Source of the DNA: an uncultured Clostridia bacterium
GTDB taxonomy: Bacteria; Bacillota; Clostridia; Christensenellales; Borkfalkiaceae
Length of the DNA stretch: 60,885 nucleotides
Direction of reading: 5' to 3'
Assembly (NCBI GenBank): GCA_944368925.1
Contig: CALVXG010000036.1
Span: 1 to 60,885 of the forward strand
Positions 1-7,868 of the stretch are shown here, in pieces (position 1 is the first letter of the stretch; each line of letters opens with the position of its first letter). A program made the translations under genes and the position numbers. The notes below the pieces were generated by a model. That model worked only from the letters and a program-made list of their open reading frames with translations. It was not told where the DNA came from and made no database searches.

Positions 1-43
1 ACAAGCACACGCCACGGTTGCAAATTGTTTTTTTGAGTCCGCT

Positions 44-386
44 TTAAGGGACAATCGGGGCTTGATTTATTACGATGAATCTGCCATTTCCCAATGTATT
101 TAACAATACATCGCCATCTTGTAAATAATAAGGCGGCATATTTTTTGCGAATTCTTCTGTTGCATATTTAACGAATCTTAAATCTAAACCGTCCCATTGA
201 TTAGCTTGTTGTCCTACGATCTTGTGTGGTGTAGGTTCCTTAGAGTACTTAGGAGATTTGCCACTAAAAGCCGCTAAAACAAAATTTTCAAGATGACACC
301 ACGCTCAACTATCTGGTATCTCAAAGGGTAAATCATCGGTAATATCTTTGATTTCCGAGCCTACCTTCTCATAATAGCGATTATCA
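44..386 (-). pseudogene. hsdS: Remnant of type I restriction specificity subunit (HsdS)
   Basis: On the minus strand one frame reads like an HsdS target-recognition region. It begins near NRYYEKVGSEIKDI, continues DDLPFEIPDS, then GKSPKYSKEP, GQQANQWDGL and LQDGDVLLNTLGNG, and stops at 44-46. HsdS proteins normally have a Trp after IPDS; here the codon is TGA (plus 305-307), an in-frame nonsense change. Only about 115 codons remain of a protein that is usually near 400 residues, and no hsdM or hsdR is visible. It is therefore a broken fragment, probably left by a lost restriction island. The family call rests on recognised motifs only. Confidence 0.7.
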
Positions 387-500
387 CCCTATAAGTAACA
401 GAAAAACCTCGTAAATTTATTTACAATGGCAATGGCTTGAAGCGAAAATATAATGTAGCATTCAAAAGGTTTTGAATAGTATAAGTTGGGAAACTAATGG

Positions 501-537
501 AAAAGCGGAATCCGTTCATTTCACGAATTCCGCTTTT
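501..537. terminator. Bidirectional hairpin terminator
   Basis: AAAAGCGGAAT (501-511) pairs perfectly with ATTCCGCTTTT (527-537) across a short loop. The A and T runs on either side would let it work in both directions. It lies at the 3' end of the recombinase fragment on the minus strand. Confidence 0.6.
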
Positions 538-589
538 GATTTAAACCGAATATAAGCCGTTTCAATCCATATTTGATTTTTTATTATGT

Positions 590-755
590 CCATTTGAGTG
601 CTTATACCCCTCCAAAAGACTTTCAAGAATTCGGGAGTATCAGGGATATTCTCCATAGCGGACAAGATTTTTATCCCGTTGTCTTTCAGGTGCTTCCTGT
701 GCATAGCCATCTCGAACTTGTTACGGGAGAACCTGTCCAATTTGTAAACTGTCAC
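590..755 (-). pseudogene. Serine recombinase (resolvase/integrase) fragment
   Basis: The minus-strand translation from 755 contains VYKLDRFSRNKFEMAMH and KILSAMENIPDTPE. These are hallmark stretches of the serine recombinase catalytic domain (YKLDRFSRN and the following helix). After PDTPE the frame changes: an ILESLLEG-like stretch continues in another frame, and the open frame runs on as unrelated sequence to 516. The N-terminal part with the catalytic Ser is absent upstream. It is a decayed piece of a resolvase or large serine integrase, which marks the left end of the window as former mobile DNA. Confidence 0.75.
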
Positions 756-842
756 ATATTTTTATGGACACTATAAATTCTGCCTTGTTTATTTACTATG
801 ATTCAAGTTTTATAGACGGTTGGAAATATGACTTCTTTTCTC

Positions 843-871
843 TTGATTATTCTGTCAAAATATGCTAAAAT
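843..871 (+). promoter_or_regulatory. Sigma-A-type promoter for the KilA-N gene
   Basis: TTGATT (843-848), a 17-base spacer and TAAAAT (866-871). Transcription would start near 878, which rules out the upstream ATG at 828 and supports the start at 903. Confidence 0.6.
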
Positions 872-902
872 AAATCAAAAGATATCAAGAGGACTCAATG
901 GA

Positions 903-1727
903 ATGAAAAATAAGGAAATTACGGTGTTGAGTCAGGCAATACACATAAATAAAGACGACTATTTTTCTTTAACAGATATCGCGCGATATAAGAATTCCGA
1001 AGATCCTAGATTTGTAATCCAAAACTGGATGCGTAGAATAGATACAATACAGTATTTAGGTCTATGGGAGCAGCTGAACAATTCGAATTTTAACCGTGTC
1101 GAATTCGATACGTTTAGAAGTGAGGCCGGGCACAATTACTTCACCATGACACCTAAAAAATGGATAGAGGGAGTCAATGCAATAGGCATTATTTCCAAAG
1201 CGGGTAAATATAACAGCGGCACTTACGCCCACAAGGATATCGCGCTGCAATTCGCATCGTGGATCTCGCCGGAGATCAATCTGTATATCATCAAGGAGTT
1301 CCAGCGGCTGAAAGCTGAAGAGCAGAAGCAGCTTGATTGGTCTGTCAAACGTGAGCTTGCTAAAATCAATTATCGGATACATACGGACGCGATCAAGGAT
1401 AACATCATCATTCCGCATGAAATATCCAAAGAACAGGCTGCGTTTGTTTATGCCAACGAAGCCGACGTGCTTAATGTTGCGCTGTTCGGAATGACGGCAA
1501 AGGAGTGGCGTGATAAAAATCCCGACAAGAAAGGAAATATCCGCGACTATGCCGAAGTGGCGCAGCTTATCTGTCTTTCCAATCTTGAAAATCTGAACGC
1601 TTATCTGATTGAACGCGGGGTAAGCCAATCGGAAAGGCTTGTGGAGTTGAATAGAGCGGCGATCCGTCAAATGAAAATCTTGGCGGAGGAGAGGGCGAGA
1701 TTGCTTGACGGCAACGGTGAAGAGTGA
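903..1727 (+). CDS. KilA-N domain DNA-binding protein
   Basis: This 274-residue protein has an N-terminal KilA-N-type domain (roughly residues 10-125; YFSLTDIARY, WMRRIDTIQYLGLWEQ, GTYAHKDIALQFASWISPE). The C-terminal half is helical (residues 140-270; SKEQAAFVYANEADVLN). Proteins of this build are common in phages and bacterial mobile elements and are thought to bind DNA; no enzymatic role is evident. The ATG at 903 was chosen because a good promoter lies at 843-871 and an AGAGGA site precedes it. It is followed closely by a small HTH gene and lies beside recombinase and hsdS remnants, so it is probably element cargo. Confidence 0.8.
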   Translation: MKNKEITVLSQAIHINKDDYFSLTDIARYKNSEDPRFVIQNWMRRIDTIQYLGLWEQLNNSNFNRVEFDTFRSEAGHNYFTMTPKKWIEGVNAIGIISKAGKYNSGTYAHKDIALQFASWISPEINLYIIKEFQRLKAEEQKQLDWSVKRELAKINYRIHTDAIKDNIIIPHEISKEQAAFVYANEADVLNVALFGMTAKEWRDKNPDKKGNIRDYAEVAQLICLSNLENLNAYLIERGVSQSERLVELNRAAIRQMKILAEERARLLDGNGEE

Positions 1728-1735
1728 GGTGTGCG

Positions 1736-1927
1736 ATGAAGTTTTCCGAGAAAGTAAAATATGCGAGGATGAAATTATTGCTTACGCAAGAAGCGTTGGC
1801 GAAGGAACTGGGCGTTTCATATGCAACTATTTGTCGCTGGGAAAAGGACAACCGTGAGCCGCAAATTGTATCCCAGGGTAAGTTTTATGCTTTTTGTGAA
1901 AGCAAGGGTATCAAATTTGAAGAGTAA
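1736..1927 (+). CDS. Small XRE-type helix-turn-helix protein
   Basis: A 63-residue protein that is almost only one Cro/C1-type HTH. The fold is visible in SEKVKYARMKLLLTQEALAKE followed by LGVSYATICRWEKDNREP (residues about 5-45), where the second helix and WE..NREP turn are typical of XRE regulators. It starts 8 bases after the KilA-N stop and has a GAGGTG ribosome site. It is likely co-transcribed with the KilA-N gene and may regulate that small unit. No operator was identified. Confidence 0.8.
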   Translation: MKFSEKVKYARMKLLLTQEALAKELGVSYATICRWEKDNREPQIVSQGKFYAFCESKGIKFEE

Positions 1928-1947
1928 GATGTGGAGAGTGGGGCATT

Positions 1948-2265
1948 ATGGCATATCTGTATTTGAATTTTGAAGAAAATCTGCAATCCGGCAGTAAAAA
2001 TTGGGATGATTTTTATACGGAATCTTTGCTGGTGCAGTACGAGAAATTAAAGATAAAACTTGGTGGTCTCGCTCCCGAAACTTTGCAGGGATTCATCCAG
2101 TCCGCTTTTGCGCCGCAAATGCAAAAAACTTTTCATATTTCTGTCCCCGGATTCGATCGCAGGATTAAAACGAATAAGCGAGGCAAGCAATGTATTTATA
2201 ACATTGTGATTCGTCCTGCGCATGATTTTTATTCCGATTATGTTCTTCCGAAAAAATATGATTAG
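1948..2265 (+). CDS. Hypothetical protein (105 aa)
   Basis: I do not recognise this 105-residue protein. It has no signal peptide or membrane segment and is mixed alpha/beta by composition, with a basic stretch in the second half (GFDRRIKTNKRGKQC) followed by an aromatic-rich end (HDFYSDYVLPKKYD). It lies 20 bases after the HTH gene on the same strand and probably belongs to that operon. The context suggests mobile-element cargo. Confidence 0.55.
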   Translation: MAYLYLNFEENLQSGSKNWDDFYTESLLVQYEKLKIKLGGLAPETLQGFIQSAFAPQMQKTFHISVPGFDRRIKTNKRGKQCIYNIVIRPAHDFYSDYVLPKKYD

Positions 2266-2300
2266 TTTTCGAATATTCTTAAAAAATTTTTTAAACAATA

Positions 2301-2329
2301 TTGACAAAACAAAAGAACTGTGATACTAT
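2301..2329 (+). promoter_or_regulatory. Sigma-A promoter of the GH78-lacI operon
   Basis: Consensus TTGACA (2301-2306), a 17-base spacer and TACTAT (2324-2329). The predicted start near 2336 places the operator at 2341-2360 directly in the initially transcribed region. Confidence 0.85.
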
Positions 2330-2340
2330 ATGGTCAGAAA

Positions 2341-2360
2341 ATATGTACTCGAGTACATAT
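2341..2360. promoter_or_regulatory. LacI-type palindromic operator, copy 1
   Basis: ATATGTACTCGAGTACATAT is a perfect 20-bp palindrome with a central CG, the usual architecture of LacI-family operators. It lies 11 bases after the -10 box, a repressing position. A copy matching at 19 of 20 bases stands upstream of the next operon (5106-5125), and the lacI-family gene lies between the two. Confidence 0.85.
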
Positions 2361-2393
2361 TGTGAAATCATATACATACTGGCTGGAGAAGAT

Positions 2394-4022
2394 ATGAAGG
2401 AATATCGGGAAAAAAGGGAATATATTTTACCTGTCAGAATTTTGGCTGCGGTTAATGTGAGCGGTGGAGAAAATTTGTTGCAATACCATTCAGATATTTC
2501 TTCTTTTCTTTGCCAAAAGCCGTGTATAATTCATGCGGGCGGATACATAGTGTTGGATTTTGGCCGAGAATACCAAGGCGGCGTGAAATTGGTGGTGCAG
2601 GATATGTGCGGCGAAAAAAATGCGCGAGTGCGTATACGTTTCGGGGAATCTGCTATGGAATGTTGCAGTGATGTCGGTGTAAAGGGGGCAACCAATGATC
2701 ATTCGGTGCGGGATGAAGTATTGTGTATCCCATGGGTCGGATGTTTAGAATACGGTATGACGGGGTATCGATTTATACGCATAGACAATGTGGATAAAGT
2801 AGCCGTATCATTTATTCAGATTTTGGGGATTAGTGTACATAGCGGCAAAAAGATGGTGGGGGAATTCAGGTGTAACGATGACAGGATCAATGAAGTTTGG
2901 AAGGCCAGCGCTTATACGGTTTACCTGAACAACAACAAATACATTACAGACGGGATCAAGCGGGATCGGCTTGTATGGATAGGAGATATGCATCCGGAAA
3001 CCATATCAGTATTGCGTTTGTTTGGAAATGATGATTCGATACGGCGCAGTCTTGATTATATTCGAAATCTGACGGATCCCGAAGAATGGATGAACGCCAT
3101 ACCATCGTATTCGATGTGGTGGATAAAGATACATTGGGATTTATACTGGTATACAGGAGATTTAAAATATCTGAAGGGACAACTCGGATATTTGCGGTTA
3201 CTCTGTCGGCATTTGGTTTCTTTGATTCATGATGACGGCAGGGATGACATATCTTTTCGTTTTATTGATTGGCCTTCCAGCAATCAGCCGGAAGCGCAAA
3301 ATTTGGGGATTCACGCGTTATTGACGATTTCTTTGCAAGCGGCGATGGAGATTTTTCGTATCTGCGATGAAGATTTGGCGATGCAGAATGAAATCAAGAA
3401 AGCTCTTTTGAAGTTGTCTTGCCGTAAGGCGGAACACACGACTAACAAGCAGGCGGTTGCGTTGGCAGTTTTCGCCGGTCTTATTCCTGCGGATATAGCC
3501 GAAGAGCAGGTTTTATCAAAGCAGCTGTTGTCAGATTTATCCACATTTTTGGGCTATTATGTTATGCAGGCACATGCCCGGGCGGGAAAAATGCAAAATG
3601 CATTAACCATTATTCGGAAATATTATGGAGCCATGCTGGATCTTGGTGCGACAACTATGTGGGAAGATTTTGATTTAAGATGGATCCAAGGAGCAAAGCC
3701 TATTGATTCGTTGTTGCAAAATGGGGAATATGATGTTCATGGCGATAACGGGGCATATTGTTACAGCGGGTACAGGCATAGCCTTTGTCATGGTTGGGCG
3801 GGAGGAACGGCACCTTTTGTAAGTGAATTTGTGTTAGGGATCAAAGTAGCGCAGGCAGGGTGTAAAAAAATTATTTTGAAACCGTCTTTGGGAGGACTGG
3901 AATGGGCCGAAGGAGTTTTTCCTACACCGTTGGGCCCCTTGTCGGTGCGAATTGACAAGAAAGGCGAAAGCGCACAAATCGAATATGAAGCGCCGAAAGG
4001 AATAGAAGTGAGTTTGTCGTGA
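2394..4022 (+). CDS. GH78-like glycosidase (alpha-L-rhamnosidase family)
   Basis: A 542-residue protein without a signal peptide, so cytoplasmic. A beta domain comes first (YIVLDFGREYQGG near residue 50), then an (alpha/alpha)6 barrel and a C-terminal beta domain (KIILKPSLGGLEWAEG). The GH78 landmark appears as DGIKRDRLVWIGD (residues 186-198). Characterised GH78 enzymes usually have Glu at the acid position where this protein has Asp191, so the specificity or even the activity is uncertain. It is shorter than two-module GH78 enzymes, lacking a clear CBM67. ATG 2394 was chosen over 2301 because 2301 is the -35 box, and GGAGAAG precedes 2394. lacI follows after 12 bases. An operator at 2341 implies repression by that LacI protein. 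Confidence 0.75.
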   Translation: MKEYREKREYILPVRILAAVNVSGGENLLQYHSDISSFLCQKPCIIHAGGYIVLDFGREYQGGVKLVVQDMCGEKNARVRIRFGESAMECCSDVGVKGATNDHSVRDEVLCIPWVGCLEYGMTGYRFIRIDNVDKVAVSFIQILGISVHSGKKMVGEFRCNDDRINEVWKASAYTVYLNNNKYITDGIKRDRLVWIGDMHPETISVLRLFGNDDSIRRSLDYIRNLTDPEEWMNAIPSYSMWWIKIHWDLYWYTGDLKYLKGQLGYLRLLCRHLVSLIHDDGRDDISFRFIDWPSSNQPEAQNLGIHALLTISLQAAMEIFRICDEDLAMQNEIKKALLKLSCRKAEHTTNKQAVALAVFAGLIPADIAEEQVLSKQLLSDLSTFLGYYVMQAHARAGKMQNALTIIRKYYGAMLDLGATTMWEDFDLRWIQGAKPIDSLLQNGEYDVHGDNGAYCYSGYRHSLCHGWAGGTAPFVSEFVLGIKVAQAGCKKIILKPSLGGLEWAEGVFPTPLGPLSVRIDKKGESAQIEYEAPKGIEVSLS

Positions 4023-4034
4023 GCGGGAGGGAGT

Positions 4035-5021
4035 ATGGTTACAAGGAAAGATGTGGCGCAATTAGCGGGTGTATCTACAGCGACTGTATCGCGCGTAATG
4101 TCGAAAAGCGGATATGTATCCGAGGCGGCAAAAGAAAAGGTAGAGAGAGCGATCCGTCATCTAAATTATATTCCTAATAATCTGGCAAAAAATTTGACGC
4201 AAAACAAAAGCAATGTTGTTGCTGTTCTGGTGGAAGATGTTACAAACCCTTATTATTTGCAGATTTTGGAATCAATGAGCGACGAAGGGCGAAAGCACAA
4301 TCTGATTATTTCTTTGTTTGCAGTAAACAAGGGTGATATAGACATCATTTTGGAAAGTCTGATCAAAAACAGAGTTTGTGCGATTATAAATTTGGCATTG
4401 TTTTCTTGCAGTGAGAGATACATTTCTATTTTGAATGAATTGGACATTTATACAATCAATGTAAGGCCGCGGGATCAGGAAGCGTGTTTGAAATTATATT
4501 TAAATCAAGATCGCGGCATCGAAGAAATGTTTTCGGTGTTAAAAAGCAAGGGGAGAAGAAAGCTGGTTTATATAGCCGCGCTCAATAAAGAGATCGCATC
4601 CGAAGACATTCGTTTGTCGGCTTATCGAAAAAATTGTCAAAAATACGGCTTTATACAAGATCCGCAATATGTTATATTCGGAGATTATCCGGAACGCAGG
4701 GCGTTTGAGGTGGGGTATGACAGTGCGGAGTTGCTTTTAAAACAAAACCTGGATTTCGATTCTATTTTTTGTCTGAATGATTCTACTGCGATGGGGGTCA
4801 TGAAGTGTCTTCTGTCACACGGAGTCCGAATTCCGCAGGACGTGTGGGTGGTCGGTTGTGACAATATTATATTATCACAATATGTCCATCCTTCTTTGAG
4901 TACGATCGATGTACAGACGGAGCGGCAGGGTAAGGCTTATATCCGTGCCGTTGTGGAAAAAATAGTCGACGGCACAGAAGAAATCGATGCTAAGCTGATT
5001 TGTCGGGAAAGTATAGGTTAA
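4035..5021 (+). CDS. LacI-family transcriptional regulator
   Basis: This 328-residue regulator begins with a canonical LacI HTH (residues 2-22, RKDVAQLAGVSTATVSRVM) and hinge helix (YIPNNLAKNLTQNKSN). A periplasmic-binding-protein-like sugar sensor follows (about 60-320, with VLVEDVTNPYYLQI and VVGCDNIILSQYVHPSLSTI). It is the second gene of the GH78 operon and has a GGGAGGGAG ribosome site. Near-identical palindromes lie at its own promoter (2341-2360) and before the surface-protein/importer operon (5106-5125). The inference is autoregulation plus control of the downstream operon, with an inducing sugar that cannot be named. Confidence 0.93.
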   Translation: MVTRKDVAQLAGVSTATVSRVMSKSGYVSEAAKEKVERAIRHLNYIPNNLAKNLTQNKSNVVAVLVEDVTNPYYLQILESMSDEGRKHNLIISLFAVNKGDIDIILESLIKNRVCAIINLALFSCSERYISILNELDIYTINVRPRDQEACLKLYLNQDRGIEEMFSVLKSKGRRKLVYIAALNKEIASEDIRLSAYRKNCQKYGFIQDPQYVIFGDYPERRAFEVGYDSAELLLKQNLDFDSIFCLNDSTAMGVMKCLLSHGVRIPQDVWVVGCDNIILSQYVHPSLSTIDVQTERQGKAYIRAVVEKIVDGTEEIDAKLICRESIG

Positions 5022-5105
5022 ACAGGCCGCGCGCCATACGTACAATCGGCGTAAAAACAAAGTCATAGTTTTGGATATGTGGTATTATTTAACAGATTTG
5101 GCAAA

Positions 5106-5125
5106 ATATGTACTCGAGTACATAA
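5106..5125. promoter_or_regulatory. LacI-type palindromic operator, copy 2
   Basis: ATATGTACTCGAGTACATAA contains an 18-bp perfect palindrome (5107-5124) and matches the operator at 2341-2360 in 19 of 20 positions. It precedes the ATG at 5152 by 26 bases. A possible -10 (TATTAT, 5083-5088) lies just upstream; the -35 is weak. Confidence 0.85.
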
Positions 5126-5151
5126 TGATTTAATAAAAAAGGAGGGATAAG

Positions 5152-7824
5152 ATGAAAACAAAAAGCAAATGGATGATGATGGCGGCTGTGTTGCTCATGT
5201 TTGTTATTGCTGTCGGAGGATTTTGTTTTACGGCAGGAGCGGAAACATCGGGTAATTCTAACGGCTGGGTAACCGAAGCGCCTGCGGGGTCGAGCGTTGA
5301 TTTTGGTTCCAACAAGCAATGGCCGATGGCTCCTGTTGACAGGGGTGAAGGCGTTACGGAATGGTGTTTCAATAACGGGCAAGTTACCGCGAACGAGACG
5401 GCGCTGGACGTTACGAAGCCGATTGTTCTTACTTATAGTACGAAAAGCAATGTGGCGCCGGATGCAGGGAGCTGGGTCATGTTTGCACTGACGACGACGT
5501 TTGAGGGCGCTACCAAATTGACGGCGGGAATACAGGAAGAGGGCAATGCACAATACCGTCCTTTTTTCTACGCGCATCAGATGAAGGATAACCGTGATCA
5601 GGATGCAGGCGGAGCAGGCGCAACGGTTGTGGTCAATTCCGCAAAATACGGAATGCTGAGCAACAGCTGCGGGGCTGCATACGATAACAATGCGATGACT
5701 ACGCTGGAGATTTATTTGGGCGCCGAACAGAATACGGACGGCTATATTCTTGTTGACGGGCTGTATGTAGGGTATCCTTCCGTGACGCAGAGCGCATATG
5801 CAGACGGAAAAGCGTATCTTGCAATTTCTGCGTTTAATTCCGGGTTTTTCCGTATAAAAGTGGGGAACGCGGTGGAGGTGACGGATGTCAAAGATTATGA
5901 TCTTTCGGCTGCGGTGACCAATGCAGCGGTTGTTTTGCAGGACAACGCGCTTTGGCGTGCGGATGCAGGAGAAACCGTTTCGTTCAAAGTGGAAAACATA
6001 ACGGAGGGGTATCTTGTTAAAAGTGTAAAGGCGAACGATGAAACATTGTCGGCGCAGGACGGGACGTATTCCTTTACGATGCCCTCGCAGGATACCGTAA
6101 TTACGGTAGAAACAGAAAAAGCACCGGACACGTATACCGTTCATTATGAAGGTTCTGTAGCAGAGATCGCTTTCCGAGACAATACCGACACATATGTTGC
6201 AGGAGCAACAGTTACGTTTACGGTAGAAGTCAAGGCTGCATATACTTTACAATCCGTAAAAGTAGACGGAGTCGTGCTGGAAGAGAAAAACGGATATTAT
6301 TCGTTCATCATGCCGCAAGCTGATGCCGTGATTACGGTAGATGGAATAAAGAATTACAGTAAACCATCCGAGCAGACAGTTTCCAACGCGGTAAACGGAT
6401 GGAACAACGAACAGAACACGAAAGATCCCAACTATGGAGCCGTGGTTGACGGAAACGGGTCGTCTATGGTGAATGAAGGAAACGGATATTCGAATTTCGT
6501 GCTTAACAATTCGGGTTCGATCAGTTCGGTAGTCGGTTTTGATGTTACCAAACCTATTTATTTGGACATGCTGGTTATGCCGAACGGGGCGATTCCGGGA
6601 GACATAGGCTGGTTCATGGTCGGGTTTTACGATGACTGGAATATTATGCTGGAAGCGGGGGTGAACGGTTATGGATCGTCGGGAACGACCTTGGATCTGA
6701 ATGAAAAGATCAACGAATATTTGAAATTGTGTTTCGGGTTTAATTACAGCGATATAAATAGCAAATCGACGCCGCTTTCATCTTTCAAAAATATTACAAT
6801 CGCAAGCGACTTGTCTTTGACCAATAAATTCGGCGATGCTTGGGGCTGGACGGAAGAAGGACGCGGAACGGATTTTGATTATGCAAAGTTTGAGATCTAT
6901 ATCGGAGCGACGGCGGAAGAAGGTTATGTCAAAATAGACGGGGTAAAGATCGGCACGCTTTCAGTGACGCAATCGGATTTCCATGAGGGGACGGCATATG
7001 TACATCTTATGAGTTTTTATTCTTCGCGGATTCAGGCGAAAATTTATGCCGAAGCGGAGCTGGATGCACAGACGAACGTAGATTCCCGTGCAGAGATCGT
7101 TTTTGCCGAAGGGACTGACTTAAATTCTCTCATGACATATGACGAGGTACGTTTTAAGGTCAATGTGCCCGCACAATACGGTGCGCTTGTCAGTGCAGAC
7201 GGAAAAGAACTTAAACCCGATGCGGACGGCAATTATGTTCTTTCGGTCGGATACGGAAAAAGCATTCTGACGGTAACGGTAGATGAAATGGTAACGGTAA
7301 CCTTTGAAACCAACGGCGGAACAGAGGTTGAACCCGTTTCGGTAACAAAGGGCGGAACCGTTTCTGCCCCTGAAATCATGAGGGAAGGTTATACATTGGA
7401 ATGGTATGCGGACGAGGCTTTTCAAAATGTTTTTGATTTCGGGGCTGGAATCACGGAAAGCTGTACGGTCTATGCAAAATGGACGCCTGTAGAATATTCT
7501 GTTTCCTATTATGACGGGGCAAATAAAATAAGAGATCTTTCTCCTGCAAGTTATACGGTGGAAAGCGGAGAAATTGCGCTTCCAGTGCCTGTAAAAGAGG
7601 GATATACCTTTGACGGATGGTATACGACTGCAAATTTTGCGGGAGATAAAGTGGAGGTTTTGGAAGCCGGAACCACGGGCGACATTACCTTGTATGCGAA
7701 GTGGACGGAAACCACGGAGGGAGGCTGCAGTGCGGGATTGAACTCCGGATTTATTGTCGGCGCAGTTGTCGTCTTTACGGTATCGGCGGTATTGCTGATC
7801 GCGGGAAAGCGAAAAAAAATCTGA
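5152..7824 (+). CDS. Large secreted surface protein with InlB-type repeats and GGCS tail
   Basis: An 890-residue secreted protein with a signal peptide (about 1-30). It has two copies of a lectin-like beta domain (about 30-240 and 412-645), each starting with NGW, containing DVTKPI and ending near EIYxGA...GYxxxDG. Small FTMP/FIMP-type beta repeats lie between them. Two InlB B-repeats (Listeria-Bacteroides type; about 715-850; VTFETNGG, GYTFDGWYT, LYAKW) precede the tail. The tail is GGCS with Cys859, a hydrophobic helix and GKRKKI. It is first in an operon with a nucleoside hydrolase, sugar importer and GH99-like lipoprotein, behind a LacI operator. The likely role is cell-surface glycan binding; no catalytic motif is seen. 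Confidence 0.85.
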   Translation: MKTKSKWMMMAAVLLMFVIAVGGFCFTAGAETSGNSNGWVTEAPAGSSVDFGSNKQWPMAPVDRGEGVTEWCFNNGQVTANETALDVTKPIVLTYSTKSNVAPDAGSWVMFALTTTFEGATKLTAGIQEEGNAQYRPFFYAHQMKDNRDQDAGGAGATVVVNSAKYGMLSNSCGAAYDNNAMTTLEIYLGAEQNTDGYILVDGLYVGYPSVTQSAYADGKAYLAISAFNSGFFRIKVGNAVEVTDVKDYDLSAAVTNAAVVLQDNALWRADAGETVSFKVENITEGYLVKSVKANDETLSAQDGTYSFTMPSQDTVITVETEKAPDTYTVHYEGSVAEIAFRDNTDTYVAGATVTFTVEVKAAYTLQSVKVDGVVLEEKNGYYSFIMPQADAVITVDGIKNYSKPSEQTVSNAVNGWNNEQNTKDPNYGAVVDGNGSSMVNEGNGYSNFVLNNSGSISSVVGFDVTKPIYLDMLVMPNGAIPGDIGWFMVGFYDDWNIMLEAGVNGYGSSGTTLDLNEKINEYLKLCFGFNYSDINSKSTPLSSFKNITIASDLSLTNKFGDAWGWTEEGRGTDFDYAKFEIYIGATAEEGYVKIDGVKIGTLSVTQSDFHEGTAYVHLMSFYSSRIQAKIYAEAELDAQTNVDSRAEIVFAEGTDLNSLMTYDEVRFKVNVPAQYGALVSADGKELKPDADGNYVLSVGYGKSILTVTVDEMVTVTFETNGGTEVEPVSVTKGGTVSAPEIMREGYTLEWYADEAFQNVFDFGAGITESCTVYAKWTPVEYSVSYYDGANKIRDLSPASYTVESGEIALPVPVKEGYTFDGWYTTANFAGDKVEVLEAGTTGDITLYAKWTETTEGGCSAGLNSGFIVGAVVVFTVSAVLLIAGKRKKI

Positions 7825-7837
7825 CGGAATGAGGAAT

Positions 7838-7859
7838 CTGCGCCGCAGCTGCGGCGCAG
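7838..7859. repeat. Perfect 22-bp GC-rich palindrome between two operon genes
   Basis: CTGCGCCGCAG followed directly by its reverse complement gives a near-loopless hairpin just after the surface-protein stop and 9 bases before the ATG at 7869. There is no T tract after it, so it is not a standard terminator. It occupies the place where a ribosome site would be expected. Confidence 0.7.
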
Positions 7860-7868
7860 TACAAAAAA

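Noticed and set aside
305-307. TGA read as Trp (alternative genetic code)
   Set aside because: Dozens of intact genes in the window use TGA as a stop and TGG for Trp, so this is a nonsense mutation in a remnant.
2301-2393. Translation start of the GH78-like protein at 2301
   Set aside because: The codon overlaps the -35 box TTGACA, and the intervening region contains the -10 box and operator; ATG 2394 has a proper ribosome site.
5089-6144. 351-codon open frame on the minus strand covering the operator at 5106
   Set aside because: It is antisense to the clear surface-protein gene, rich in Arg/Cys/His, and has no family resemblance.
7720-7824. LPXTG-type sortase signal on the surface proteins
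   Set aside because: No LPXTG or close variant occurs in any of the four tails; the conserved element is (G/S)GCS.
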